In this document: piece after piece, positions 9,742 through 21,424 of the stretch | Layout: each line of letters starts with the position of its first letter | How positions within the stretch are numbered: the stretch's first letter is position 1 | DNA from: Piezodorus guildinii | Taxonomy: Eukaryota; Arthropoda; Insecta; Hemiptera; Pentatomidae | Assembly: GCA_023052935.1 (NCBI GenBank) | Contig: CM041294.1 | Location: 100,447,616 to 100,511,615 of the forward strand | Reading direction: 5' to 3' | DNA length: 64,000 bases | Position numbers and translations under genes: made by a program | The notes under the pieces: model-generated | Databases searched by the model: none | Seen by the model: only the letters and a program-made list of their open reading frames with translations | Told to the model about the DNA's origin: nothing

Positions 9742-11380
9742 CAAGAATTTAATTTATCGACTCTTTTATATTATAATTTTATTTGAAATTATTCGGGTTT
9801 TAGGTCATTAAACTATTATGATATATTTTTTAAGCGTTGTTGACCTTTTATTTTTACTAGAATAATTTTATTAAATTTATTTATTAATAAGTTGAGCTTC
9901 GGCCGCCAAGGCTGGTGGGGGGAGGGCTTGGAGATCCCAGTGCCCTGTAGTTATCCATAATGGTGTGCCGGTGCTCAATGAAATTCTTTGGTAAGATGTT
10001 TTTATAATATATTGTACCTGGCTGTAGATAGATGGAATGGGGTTATGGAATATGTAACTAACATACTACAAAATGTAACCAATTAGGTTTAATTGCAGTG
10101 TTGAAAAGGATCCTATGTATAAACATAGACGGAGGATCGAAACGTCCAAATTAAGAAAATTAAGAATGAGTGATAGTTTAATATGACTAAAACCCGAATA
10201 ATTTCAAATAAAATTTTATATAATATATATATATATATATATATAATATATATATATATTACTCCCCTCTCCCCTCCTCAAAATTGAAGGCTTAGGTTTC
10301 AAGATATGCAGAACGAATAAAAAAAAATCAGTTTGTCCGCCTTACGCCGCCCGCGGCATTTCACCGAAACTACTGAACCAATGTGTTTTATATTTTTTAA
10401 TATAGAGAATAAAGTTTTAGTACTTTTTAACCAAAAAAATCACGAATAATTATGAAAAAGAAAACAAAAAATTGGAAATTTTACCGATAAATACGGTCAT
10501 AACTCGGTTATTTTTGAACATAGAGAAAAAAATTAATAAGTTTAAAAAAAATAAAATAAATAACTCGCGAAGAATTAGTAAAAGAGCAAAGAAAAAATTT
10601 AAATTGTATTCAAAAATTTTAAAATAAAAACAAGAGTTATTGAATTTGGTTCAGAACAAGCAGAGATGTAGTGTTTTGAAATTATGAGCGATGATATTCC
10701 ATTTAGTTTTAGTAAACTTAATTTAACTAAACCAAAAATGGTGTATTACGTATTTATCACATAACATCATATCATCCTCTGTTAAACTAGTTTATTTAAA
10801 TAAATAAAAATCATTGAATTAAACTCCAATCCTTGTATTCCGAATGCCCCTAAAGTTTTATTATTCTTAAATAATTGGATAACTCTATAAGTTACTGTTT
10901 TTCACATACTAATTAATTAATTTGCCTTTTAATCTAATTTATGTATATAATACTATTTATTATTTGTATTTTCCATTTATATTTTTGATTTCTTAGTTTA
11001 TTACTATTACTTTATTGCTTTTTTCTTCTCTACCCATACCCTTATCAATATAAAATTTTGTCATAAAATAATATAAACAAAATATAGAATAAATCTTAAA
11101 AAAGTTAAAAGCATTATCTCGGATCCTTTTGTTATAACATGTGACCATGCCTTGCATAGAATTCCATATTAAGTCCCCCGTTGTAAGACCACCAAGAGCA
11201 GTGCTCGTTAGCAACTTCTCCTAAACAGTTAGCCTCAAAGTACTTAACTACTTAAAGCCTACAGCACATTGTGCAATGTTCACTAATCCAAGAGCCAATG
11301 CATTGTTCCGGCTGCTGTTTCAAAAGCAAATCTATTAAACAATGAAAACTAAGACCAAATGATGTCATATTTACTACTCC
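8881..11380. other. No host gene; AT-rich with Q fragments
   Basis: No coding sequence recognised. Q-like pieces are at 9510-9690 (ending CCTTTGTAATCGACC) and 10262-10700. TA repeats lie at 9708-9741 and 10204-10258, and an A run at 9683-9706. A more GC-rich block at 9895-9990 (GGCCGCCAAGGCTGG) is of unknown origin. At 10106-10145 there is a potential hairpin (GATCCTATG...CATAG...AGGATC) followed by GAAACG. Confidence 0.5.
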
Positions 11381-11429
11381 ATGTTTTTTTTAAGAAAAGA
11401 AACAGATTTTTCGAGAAAAAAAATGTTGA

Positions 11430-12111
11430 GCAAAACACAAAACTTTCAATTACCTCCGTTTCTAAAATTACTTTAAGAATTTTTAAATCCACTTGGAGAT
11501 GAAAACAGATCAAAGAATTAAATACACAAAGTTTTAATATAAACATATGTTTTATCAAATAATTTATTTTATTTTTATCTGCAACATTCAGTTAGTTTCG
11601 TCTGCTTTTCATCACTCTCTATTAAATTTCACAATTCCGTGTTTTAGGTAATATTGTTTTTAATTATTTAGCTATCCAGCGGTTTATTATACAACTATAT
11701 TACTATTATTGTGTTCAAAAACACAGAAATCGCATACAAAATATTTCCTTTAGTTCTTTATTAAATCCGCTCAGATCGCATATTTAGCTGTTATCTATGA
11801 ATGCTAACAAGATGAAGTGCCTACTTTTTCGGAATATACAAAATTAAAGGTACTTTAGAGGAAGAAAATTTAAAATATCGGCATTGAAGCCATGTCAGAA
11901 TATTTCAATCAGAATGAAAACAAATTATATTAAAGCCTATTAAAATTTTCATACATATAGCGAGTTTAATCAAACCGTTTTTGAGTAAATCGTAAAAAGG
12001 TGGAAAATGCATTGTATAAAGTACCACTTCCGTTAACTCGATTTTAGGGAAAAACTTGCTGGAACATCTTAGGGGTATAGATGTCTCAAATATAAAATTT
12101 CAGTTTCATAC
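11430..12111 (+). repeat. Family P copy, left part, split by LINE B
   Basis: Begins with the P left-end block TCAATTACCTCCGTTTCTAAAA and follows the usual order: CATCACTCTCTATTAAATTTC, AGGTACTTTAGAGGAAGA, ATATCGGCATTGAAGCC, then TATAAAATTTCAGTTTCATAC at 12091-12111. Its continuation lies after LINE B at 16691-16880. Rejoined by eye, the two parts match other P copies, giving a natural empty site for B. Confidence 0.85.
12102..12111 (+). repeat. Target-site duplication of LINE B, left copy
   Basis: AGTTTCATAC, repeated exactly at 16691-16700 directly after the poly-A tail of B. Confidence 0.9.
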
Positions 12112-12266
12112 AGATAGATCAGCTGATGCGCTCGATGATAACAGTCATACGTTACTTCGTCTCTCAGATTTTTGCCTTTTTCAGTAGGAATTTGCTTGTG
12201 TTCAGTCTGGAAAACATCACTAGACCTCAGGAATACTACAGCAGTGAATATTGGAGAAATTTCGTG

Positions 12267-13554
12267 ATGTCTTCGAAAGTTACAAATAAAAGATCTAGAT
12301 CTGCAGGTTCAAACTCGTCTCCCACAAAACAGAGACCTCGCCGTGTAATAATAAAAAAATGATTCCACCAGCGACTGCTTCAGCTACCTCTTTAGGATCT
12401 GAACCACAGCCTAGCACATCACAAGGATTAACTGAAGAATCACCGTTTTTTACACCGAACCCATTTCAGATCCTTCAAATTGAAAAAGAAACAATGGAAT
12501 CTTCTCCTATACCAAAAGAACCACAACCTCCACCAATATTTGTTAAAAATATTAAAAACTTTCAACTACTGTGTGCGCATTTAAACAAATTAACCGATCC
12601 TAACAGTTATTATTGTATAAGTAGAACCAGTGATACTAAAATATCCCCGACTACCGCCGAAACCTACAGAAAAATAGTAAAATATCTGACTGAGACCAAA
12701 GCTGATTTTCATACATATCAGTTACGCCAGGAGAGAGCTTTAAGGGTTGTAATTAGAAACCTACACCCTTCGACACCAGCAGCAGCTATCCAAGAAGAAC
12801 TGACGGAGATGGGGTATAAAGTGCGACAAGTCACCAACGTCCTAAAAGATAAAATTCCACTTCCTCTATTCTTTGTGGACTTGGAACCATCAGCAGGAGT
12901 TGAAAAAATTTATGACCTCAATAGATTATACTATACTAGTGTAAGAGTTGAAAAACCTTACACTAAGAAAGAAATAGTTCAGTGCCACAATTGTCAGGCA
13001 TATGGTCATACCAGAAGTTATTGTCACCACATACCACGCTGTGTGAAATGCGGTGAACAACATAAGTCAGAAGAATGTACAAGACCAAGATCAACACCCG
13101 CTGTTTGTGCTCTGTGCCTCAAGGACCACCCGGCTAGCTACAAGGGATGTCAAATCTACAAGAACCTCAAAAGCAGATACCAAAAACCTCAGAATCTGGA
13201 TGAAACAGCTGAACCGATCAGAAGCAGAAGAAAACCTTCGAAAACCATTGATTCCAATGTAACATTTGCCCATCTACTTGGAGGTGGGAACCAGAACAAG
13301 AGAGGCCCTGCCGGAAGCAACGCACACTTCAAAATCCTCAACCCGTTCCACAACCAGCTATTCCTCAAAATTTACCCAATCCTCAAAAACCCCATCCGCA
13401 TCAAATTTCTCACATTCCTCCTCCATCAAATGTCTCAGACCTTACAAGTTTGATGACATCCTTCATCACTGAAATCAAATCCCTCGTTATGCCGCTAATA
13501 TCACTACTTACTAATCTTGTATCAAACTTAATCCCTTCCTTAAAAAAACCTTAA
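12267..13554 (+). pseudogene. ORF1 nucleocapsid-like protein of LINE B
   Basis: The start is ATG 12267, two bases after the point where copy A has its intron-like segment. Frames run 12267-12362, 12359-13453, then a third frame ending VSNLIPSLKKP-TAA at 13552-13554. A frameshift lies in the A run at about 12352-12358 and another between about 13270 and 13440. The protein has a basic N-terminus (KRSRSAGSNSSPTKQRPRR), a Pro/Ser-rich linker, a middle RNA-binding-like region (RALRVVIRNLHPSTP, VTNVLKDKIPLPLFFVDLE), and three CCHC-type zinc knuckles (CHNCQAYGHTRSYC; CVKCGEQHKSEEC; CALCLKDHPASYKGC). This is the classic jockey ORF1 layout; such proteins coat element RNA. The copy is broken. No host gene is implied. 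Confidence 0.9.
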
Positions 13555-16257
13555 ATGACTTCACCTAACTCCTTATCCATTCTCCTATGGAATGCGAATG
13601 GTGTTAGAAATCATACTGACGAACTTACAGCTTTATTGCAAGACAAAAACGTTGACGTAGCACTTATTACTGAAACTAGACTAACCACTAAACAGTTCTT
13701 CAAAATACCTCAATACGTGACATACCGTACGGACCACCCAGACGGCAAAGCCCATGCCGGTACTGCTGTCATTGTGCATCAGTCCCTCTCTCATCACTTA
13801 CTCCCACTTCCTACCTATGATTTCCTTACAAACCACAGCCATAGTGATCAACACTTTTTCCTTTCCGGTAACCCTTACATCAGCATATTGCCCTCCCAAA
13901 CATTCCATTTCCAACACCGAATTTGTATCCTTTCTAAATTCCTTAGGAAATCATTTCATTCTGGGTGCAGACTTAAATGCCAAGCATCAACAGTGGGGTT
14001 CGAGAACCACGAATTCTCGTGGACGAAATTTGCTGTCTGCACTCAACTCCCGCCATTTCAATCTCCTACCTCCTGATTCCCCTACCTACTGGCCAACCGA
14101 TCCCAACCGTAATCCTGACATCCTTGACTTCTTCATTCACAGCGGATTAGGCTCCCTCAACTTATCTGTAGCTCGACTTGATGAACTATCCTCAGACCAT
14201 AGTCCACTGATCCTAAAAGTATCTCTCACTCCAATTCCAAAACCTATCTCACCGTCATTTATCCGAGGACCTGTCAACTGGAACCTATTCGCCAAATCCT
14301 GACCGATAATATTAACCTCAGAGCGACCCTCAAAACCCCGGAAGACCTTGACGATTCCGTCTACTCCTTCACCACCGCCATTCAGCAAGCTGTCTGGACT
14401 GCCTCCTCTCCTAAGCACTCCAATATAACTCCTCACCAAAACCATTTGCCTCAACACCTTACAGACCTAATCCATGCAAAACGCCGTGCCAGATCATTAT
14501 GGCATCGCACCCGACACCCAACAGATCGCCGCTCCTATAACTTCTATTGTAGACAATTGAAGCAGGATTTGGCGACCTTCCGTTCCCAGTCCTTTAATTC
14601 CTACCTCTCCTCTCTGTCAGCTAGTGATAATTCCCTGTGGAATGTCACGAAGAAGATTTTAAAATCCCATCAAGTTTCCCATCCTCTCCGGCGTGGTGAT
14701 GACTCCTGGGCTGCGTCTGATGAAGATAAAGCCGAGGAATTCGCCACACACCTCTCCAAAGTATTCACTCCTCACCCGGAATCCCAATGCAATCATACTG
14801 CAGCAGTACAAGACTTCCTTTTGTCACCAATACCTCTTTCCCTACCTCCTAAAGCTATTAATCCCTCTGAGGTTAAATATCTTCTCCAGAAACTGACCCT
14901 CCGTAAATCTCCTGGACATGATCTCCTTACCCCCCAGATCCTCCGTCAACTTCCACAGAAAGCTATTATATTCCTTACCTATATCTACAACTGCATCCTT
15001 CGCACCACCTATTTTCCTCTCTTATGGAAACATTCCACAATCATTCTCTTCCTAAAACCAGGTAAACCTTCCAGCAACACTTCATCCTACAGACCTATTA
15101 GTCTACTCCCTATCCTCTCAAAAGTCTTTGAAAAACTCCTTCTAAAACGAATCCTGCCTATATTAGAATCACAAAATCTTCCTTCCCATCAGTTTGGTTT
15201 CCGTGCTCATCATTCCACTGTTCAACAAGGACTCCGAGTTGTAGACCATATTTCCTCAGCCCTTGAATGCAAAGAGTATTGTTCTGGTGCGTTTCTGGAC
15301 ATAGCGCAAGCTTTTGACCGGGTATGGCACACCGGATTACTCTTCAAGCTTAAAACGCATTTACCCCAGTCTCTATACCTCATTCTACGATCCTATCTCT
15401 CAAACCGCTCCTTCCGAGTTCGCTGTGGTGTAGAATTTTCTAACTTTTATCCCATTGAGGCCGGTGTTCCTCAAGGCAGCGTCTTGGGACCCGTCCTCTA
15501 CATCCTTTACACTGCTGATATTCCTAATCATCCTGACACCTTTCTGGCAACATTTGCAGATGACACCGCCATCCTATCATCCAATTCCGATCCCGAAATA
15601 GCATCCTTAATCCTGCAAAGACACCTTTGTCTTATCGAGGACTGGTGTAATGCTTGGCGTATTAAGGTTAATGAAAGCAAATGCACCCACGTCACCTTCA
15701 CCCTTCGACGCAAATCCTGTCCAATGGTTCATTTCAATTCCATACCACTTCCTTCCTCAGACACAGTCCGGTATCTTGGCTTACTACTAGACAAAAGATT
15801 GACGTGGAACCCACATACAAGACTTAAACGAAAAGAACTCAACAGACGATTCGGACAGTTATACAGACTACTAAACAAAAAATCTAAGCTTACTGTTGAC
15901 AACAAATTATTACTTTACAAGACAATACTGAAGCCAATCTGGACCTACGGACTTGAACTGTGGGAGACAGCTAAACGTTCTAACATCAAACGCATTCAAT
16001 CCTTTCAATCCAAAGTCCTCCGAACAATAGTAAATGCTCCTTATTATGTCTCCAACTATACCTTACACCACGACCTTAATGTTCCATTTATTTCAGACCT
16101 GATTCCATCTAAATTTTCCAAATTCCACCAGAACCTCATTCATCATCCTAATCCTCTAGCACAATCCCTATCCAGCTCCACTCATCCATACAACCCTCCC
16201 AGAAGGTTGAAACGGCAGTGGCCCCGAGACATATTGTTATCTATTCTGGAGTTCTGA
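13555..16257 (+). pseudogene. ORF2 endonuclease-reverse transcriptase of LINE B
   Basis: Begins ATG 13555 immediately after the ORF1 stop. The APE-type endonuclease comes first (LLWNANGVRNH, VALITETRL). After a frameshift near 13810-13840 it continues in another frame with ILGADLNAKHQQWGS, NPDILDFFI and LSSDHSPLIL. A second frameshift near 14290 leads to the third frame, open from 14446 to the stop TGA 16255-16257 (603 codons). That part carries the RT: SYRPISLLPILSKVFEKLL, SHQFGFRAHHST, FLDIAQAFDRVWH (about codon 285-297 of the 603), GVPQGSV (about 340), TFADDTA (about 370), YLGLLLDKRLTW, and the C-terminal tail NPPRRLKRQWPRD. The endonuclease nicks target DNA and the RT copies the RNA there. 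Two frameshifts make it non-functional, although the RT domain itself is open. Confidence 0.92.
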
Positions 16258-16660
16258 CACTGGTCAGATTCTCCTCTCATGTGCGGTATGATTGTGGCTC
16301 TGGCGCCCTCACTTAGCTTCCGCTGGCTCTCACCAGTGATGCGGCTGAGAGGGAGGCGCTGGGATCCTTTGGACTCTGCTTGTCCTTCCACAAGTGGGGG
16401 GACAAGCCCCGTCCGGGGTTCCCGAGCTGATTGTAAATATTGTACATAGGTATGAATGTGACATGTTTTGTTTATTTATTTGTTAACTTCAATTATTTGT
16501 ATTTATTTTGTTTATAAATTTTGTTATTGTATACGTTTATTTATTTTGATTTTATTTTATGTAATTTGACTTTCTTTTTGTTTATATTGTAAATATTGTA
16601 TGAATGAGATCCTGTAGCACTATTATTATTGTCTATTATGACAAATTGTAATAAATACGA

Positions 16661-16690
<30 letters not shown>

Positions 16691-16696
<6 letters not shown>

Positions 16697-16880
16697 ATAC
16701 TGCTTTTAGTTTTTGCGTTCGACTTACCACACACGGACACAACATACCTTTTTGCGGGACTTGGTCATTTGGACTTAGGGGGCCCTAAAACGTGTATTTC
16801 CGATGAAAACTCAAATTCGAAAATGTTCCCGATCACAATACTTTGCCTTAATACTTATTTCATATATGTGTAGGTGAAAG
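16691..16880 (+). repeat. Family P copy, right part, after LINE B
   Basis: Starts with the duplicated AGTTTCATAC and continues the P sequence interrupted at 12111: GACTTACCACACACGGACAC, CCTTTTTGCGGGACTTGG, CCTAAAACGTGTATTTCCG, then TATTTCATATATGTGTAGGTGAAAGTAAA at the P end (terminal GGTAAGTG is mutated to AGGTGA here). Confidence 0.85.
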
Positions 16881-17188
16881 TAAAAATCCATAATTAAACG
16901 TTATGACGATTAGATTTTGTAAAATGTGTTCAACGATAATCATTTGCGCATCAAGTTAAATTCTGATATATACGCATATAATTAACCTACTAAGGGCAAT
17001 TCATTTAATTCACGCCATCAATATAAGAATGGTCGTAAGCCAGTGATCGATCTAAACTCGCGCCAGCATAATTCTTCTTAATTTACTATCCTAAGTGCCC
17101 CTATTAATTCTCTTGAAACAAAAATCCTACTACGAAGTGACCCATTTCCCTAAAGAGATTGCTTCTCCAATAGTAATATGTACGTATG

Positions 17189-17269
<81 letters not shown>

Positions 17270-18376
17270 TTAATGTATGTGTAAATACACAAATTATAAA
17301 TAAATTATATCGCTTCCTCACTACACACTAAAATAACGCTGGGTATTATTAGATCATTTTATGTTTAAAGGCTTTGACGTCCCATAACAATATTTTCTTT
17401 TCTTAACTTATTTATTTATTTTTTGTAATTATCGTATTAGTGAAGTCTCCCATCACTATTGTCCTTTATGGGGAGAGAATTTAAGGTACCTATCTAAATA
17501 AAATTATAGTATAATGATGGAGTTATATTTAACCATTCAGACTATATATTGGAGAAGTTGGTTAGGGGTGCAGTCAGTCATAAAAAAAATGCACCAATAA
17601 AACAAACTTCTTTTATTTGTATGACTTATCTTGTATCAATAATTTATATATCCCTGTCGTGTACTGATTTAGACTTGTTTTTCTTATTTTTTATTTCAAA
17701 ACCTTATTATTGAATATAAATAAATTGATTAATTGAAAAAAATTACTCTAATTATAATTTCTATTGATTTAAGATAAGATATTTATTATTGCTCAACTAG
17801 CCCTAACCTACTGTATGATTAATTTATGTAACTAACTAAAATTTAATTTAAACAAAAAATATCTCAATTTAAGTATAAATGTGCTTAGGACATTAAAATA
17901 AACGATTCAAATAACGCAATATATCAGGAATTCTTACATATTATCATAAGATTACATTTTTAAAAGTTTTATTAATTTTTAAATATTGATATTTTTATCA
18001 TAAATATGTTTGATTGTCCGGTATTTCCTTGATAGAGTCCTAAAATAGTAAAAATAGTAAATGAGAATGAGTATTTAAATAACAAGTAGATAGGTAGCTA
18101 GGATGGATGCTGGACAAATCAGATCCACTTACCGGATGGCACGAGGTCAGAGTTTTGTTGGTCTTTAGCTGGACAAATATTTGGCCGTGGCTACCTCCGC
18201 TATATTAAATCTAGCCCATGTAGTTCTATTCCTTGCCTGGCTCCCTCAGCGGATCTTTTCTCGTGCGAAAACTCCAGTTCAGGAATAACCCCTTGCTTGT
18301 CCTTGAATAAGGAAATCTCGTTTTGAAGAAAATATACCAAACCAAAACGAAATAACAAAACTGTATGCATTATACT
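16881..18376. other. No gene recognised; AT-rich spacer with (TA)n
   Basis: No protein similarity recognised. A pure (TA)n run lies at 17197-17262 and produces the tyrosine/isoleucine frames seen on both strands. A more GC-rich block at about 18090-18340 is of unknown origin. Confidence 0.5.
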
Positions 18377-21201
18377 GAAATTACTCCTTTCTCAGACATG
18401 ACCGATCTGATCGCAGGGGAGGTGGAGTCGGGCTGTATATTCATGATAGCCTGAAAGCCAAAATCCTATTAATATCTCCTCATAATCCCTTACCTCACAT
18501 AGAATATATGTTTGTTGAAATTTCAACCATCTCCTCACCCTTGCTATACGCCATTATCTACCGACCTCCCCGTGTTCCATTTGATGACCTCTTCCAATCC
18601 TCCCTTGTCCAACTGGTCTCAGCATATAACAATATAATTATTTCTGGTGACTTCAATACTAATATGTTATCTGAGTCCAGTGACAAATCCTTCCTTACAG
18701 ATCTAATATACTCCCTCAATCTTTATCTTGTTCCTTACTATCCTACCCACCACACACAACACTCAGATACCTGGTTAGACCTCCATATTTCTGATTCTCC
18801 TACAAAAATTATTTCCTCCTCACAGCACCCCGTTCCGTTTCTTTCATCACACGACCTTATCCATATCGCATATAACCTACCTGTCAAATCCTTTACACCA
18901 AAAATTATATCATATCGTAATTTGGACCTTCTTTCCCATGAATCCCTTCAACCTGATCTTGACTCCATCCACTGGGACTATCTATACTCCTACAACTCCA
19001 TTGATCTTAAGGTCTCCTTTCTCACCTCAAACCTACGATCCATATTAGACACCCATGCTCCGTTAAAAACCAGAACCTTACGCCGTCCTACTGCACCTTG
19101 GCTGACCCCAGAAATAAAGACAATGATGAAAAGAAGAGAAGCGGCAAGACGCAAATTTCGACGTACTCGTCAGCAAGATGATTATGCGTCTTTCAAGAGA
19201 CTTCGAAACGAAACCCAATCCGCAGTACGACGTGCTAAATCTCTCCATATCCATTCTGTCCTTTCCGAAGCTCCCGATTCTAGATCTAAATGGAAAATTC
19301 TTCGTAAATTGTCCTTCCCTGAATCCAATAACCTTAGTTCTTTCCAAATCACGCCTGACGAACTCAATAATCATTACATCTCCTCAGCTTCTAATTCCTC
19401 AATAGCTCCTGACATTACTTACCGAAGGTTTAATCCTGACAGTTTCTTTTTTTCTCATGTTTCATACGACGAGCTGCTTGCTACAATCTCAAAATCCCAT
19501 ACCAATGACTATGGACCTGACAATATCCCTGTAAAATTAATAAATTCCAGCCTCCCATCCCTCATACCCATACTCTATCATATATATAATTTCTCTCTAC
19601 AAAATTCAATTTTTCCTTCTTCCTGGAAAACTGCCCTCGTCCGACCACTAAATAAAGTTCCAAATCCTACCTCACCGCAAGATTTCCGTCCTATTTCTCT
19701 TCTCTCCAATCTTTCAAAACCGCTCGAACGCCTTGTTCAAACCCAACTCTCAAATTTTCTAGAAGAAAACTCCCTTCTTAGTCCTCTCCAATCCGGTTTT
19801 CGATCTGGTTATTCTACCCAATCCGCTCTCCTTAAAATAACACAAGACCTCCAAACTGCCATTGATCGCCAACAAATAACAATTCTTATCCTTCTCGATT
19901 TCTCAAAGGCGTTTGACACCGTTGACCATAGCATCCTTCTTACCAAACTCCAAAATCTTCCAGTATCCAACAGTGTTTTGCGCTGGTTTCAATCCTTTCT
20001 CTCCGATCGTTCTCAGTACGTAGTAGTGCCAGACCAGCCCCCATCCTCAACCTTGCCCCTTTCCTGCGGTGTCCCACAGGGGTCGTCTCTATCTCCTACC
20101 CTATTTGCTATTTATATTAATGACCTGCCTCTCCATATTAATCACGCTAAATACCACCTCTATGCAGACGATTTTCAAATTTACCTTTCCTTCCCACCTC
20201 CCGACCTATTACCAGCAACAAAAAGACTACAAGAGGACTTAGATCGAATAAGTCACTGGGCTGTAGTCAACAAACTAAAACTAAATATTGAAAAAACAAA
20301 GGCCATTGTAATAGGATCCCATCACTTCTTGAAAACTGTTCCACATATCCCAACCCTCTTCCTAAATGGTAACCCTATAAAGTTTTATCCGACCGTCAGG
20401 AATCTGGGAGTAACCTTTGATCAAACCCTCTCTTTCAAGAACCATATTTCCGAAATTTCCCGCCGCACCTTTTATACCTTAAAGCGACTGAATTCCCTTC
20501 GTCACCTATTCCCGTACGAAACCCGGAAGCTCCTCGTTACCTCTCTAATATTCCCCCACTTCGACTACTGCTGTACCGTATACGGTTGTGTTTCTGGGGA
20601 TCTCGAAGTAAAAATAAAACGCCTCATTAATTGCTTTGTTCGATTTATCTTCGGGGTCCCGAGATACACCTCCGTCTCCGAATTTTATAGCGAGTTGAAG
20701 TGGCTTTATCCTTCCAATCGTCGGAAGTATTTCCTTGCATCATTCCTATACCAAGTTATTCAATCCCGGCGTCCATCATACATTTTCAACCTTTTACAAT
20801 TCAAATCCTCTGTCCATTCCCGCTGTACACGCTCTAGGCCTTCAGATTTATACACAACGGCCCACCAATCTGCACATTTTGACAGATCGTTCCTTATCCG
20901 ATCCGCAATCCTATGGAATTCTATTCCTCTTTCTATCCGTCACTCCAACTCTCTTCCTGTATTCAAATCCCGCTTATTCATTCATCTCATGACCATCCAG
21001 TCAGAATAAAATTGTAATTGACTCTATTTTATTCTATTTTCAACATATTTGCATATGTCTGTTTTCTGTTAGTTCTAGTCAAATTGTTTATAAATAATTA
21101 ATTTCTCTAAGACTCCTAAGTCCAATTTACATGTTATGTAGATGTTATTCTAAAGGGACTTGTCCCAGAATAATAAAGAATTTATTTATTTATTTATTTA
21201 T
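18377..21201 (+). mobile_element. J3 LINE copy E, 5' truncated, long open ORF2
   Basis: Begins inside the endonuclease domain (a frame equivalent to YSFIRHDRIGRTGGGIGLY of copy F is seen at about 18382-18450), runs through RT to the stop at 21007-21009, then a short 3' UTR with the terminal hairpin GGGACTTGTCCC at 21155-21166, CAGAATAATAAA, and a (TTTA)n tail to about 21205. A 7-bp TTATACT occurs on both sides (18370-18376, 21202-21208), a possible but weak target duplication. Related to copy F but a distinct subfamily. Confidence 0.88.
18508..21009 (+). pseudogene. ORF2 endonuclease-RT of LINE E, 833 codons open
   Basis: A single uninterrupted frame. ATG 18508 is only the first Met of a frame that continues upstream to about 18380, so the true start is lost to truncation. 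The endonuclease C-terminal part has ISGDFNTNML (about codon 45-54), THHTQHSDTWLDLHI, and SSHDLIHIAY (about 113). A connector follows (KRREAARRKFRRTR). RT: DFRPISLLSNLSKPLERLV, SPLQSGFRSGYSTQSALL, LILLDFSKAFDTVDHSILL (about 460-478), GVPQGSSLSPTLFAIYIND (about 521), HLYADDFQIY (about 550) and NLGVTFDQTLSFKNHI. This is a jockey/CR1-like enzyme for target-primed reverse transcription. Catalytic motifs are intact, but the missing endonuclease N-terminus and ORF1 make the copy non-autonomous; hence pseudogene. Confidence 0.9.
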
Positions 21202-21424
21202 TTATACTATTGATTAGATCTATCTCTTCTTTATAAATTTATTGTATAAATAAATCAATACATACTTCTTAACGTTTCGAGGTCTATGACTGCATCGTCT
21301 TTAGAAATATTATTTTAAAACGTTTTCCATATTAAAATAATACAATACTTGTTAGACAAAGAATGTATATATATATTTTAAAAGGTCAAATAATGTGACA
21401 ATGAAATGAATATTACCACAAAGT

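Larger units (their letters stand above)
12112..16690 (+). mobile_element. Jockey-type LINE copy B (family J1), near full length
   Basis: A 4.58-kb element between 10-bp duplications (12102-12111 and 16691-16700). Order: 5' leader (12112-12266), ORF1 (12267-13554), ORF2 starting one base after the ORF1 stop (ATG 13555, stop 16255-16257), 3' UTR (16258-16662) and poly-A tail (about 16663-16690). Both ORFs carry frameshifts, so the copy is inactive. Its 5' start matches copy A (about 722, minus), which suggests this is the true 5' end of the element. The last ~95 bases of its 3' UTR also occur as orphan fragments at 51792-51890 and 52475-52571. Confidence 0.93.

Noticed and set aside
17095..17331. 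Overlapping ORFs on both strands rich in Tyr-Ile
   Set aside because: They are translations of a (TA)n microsatellite.
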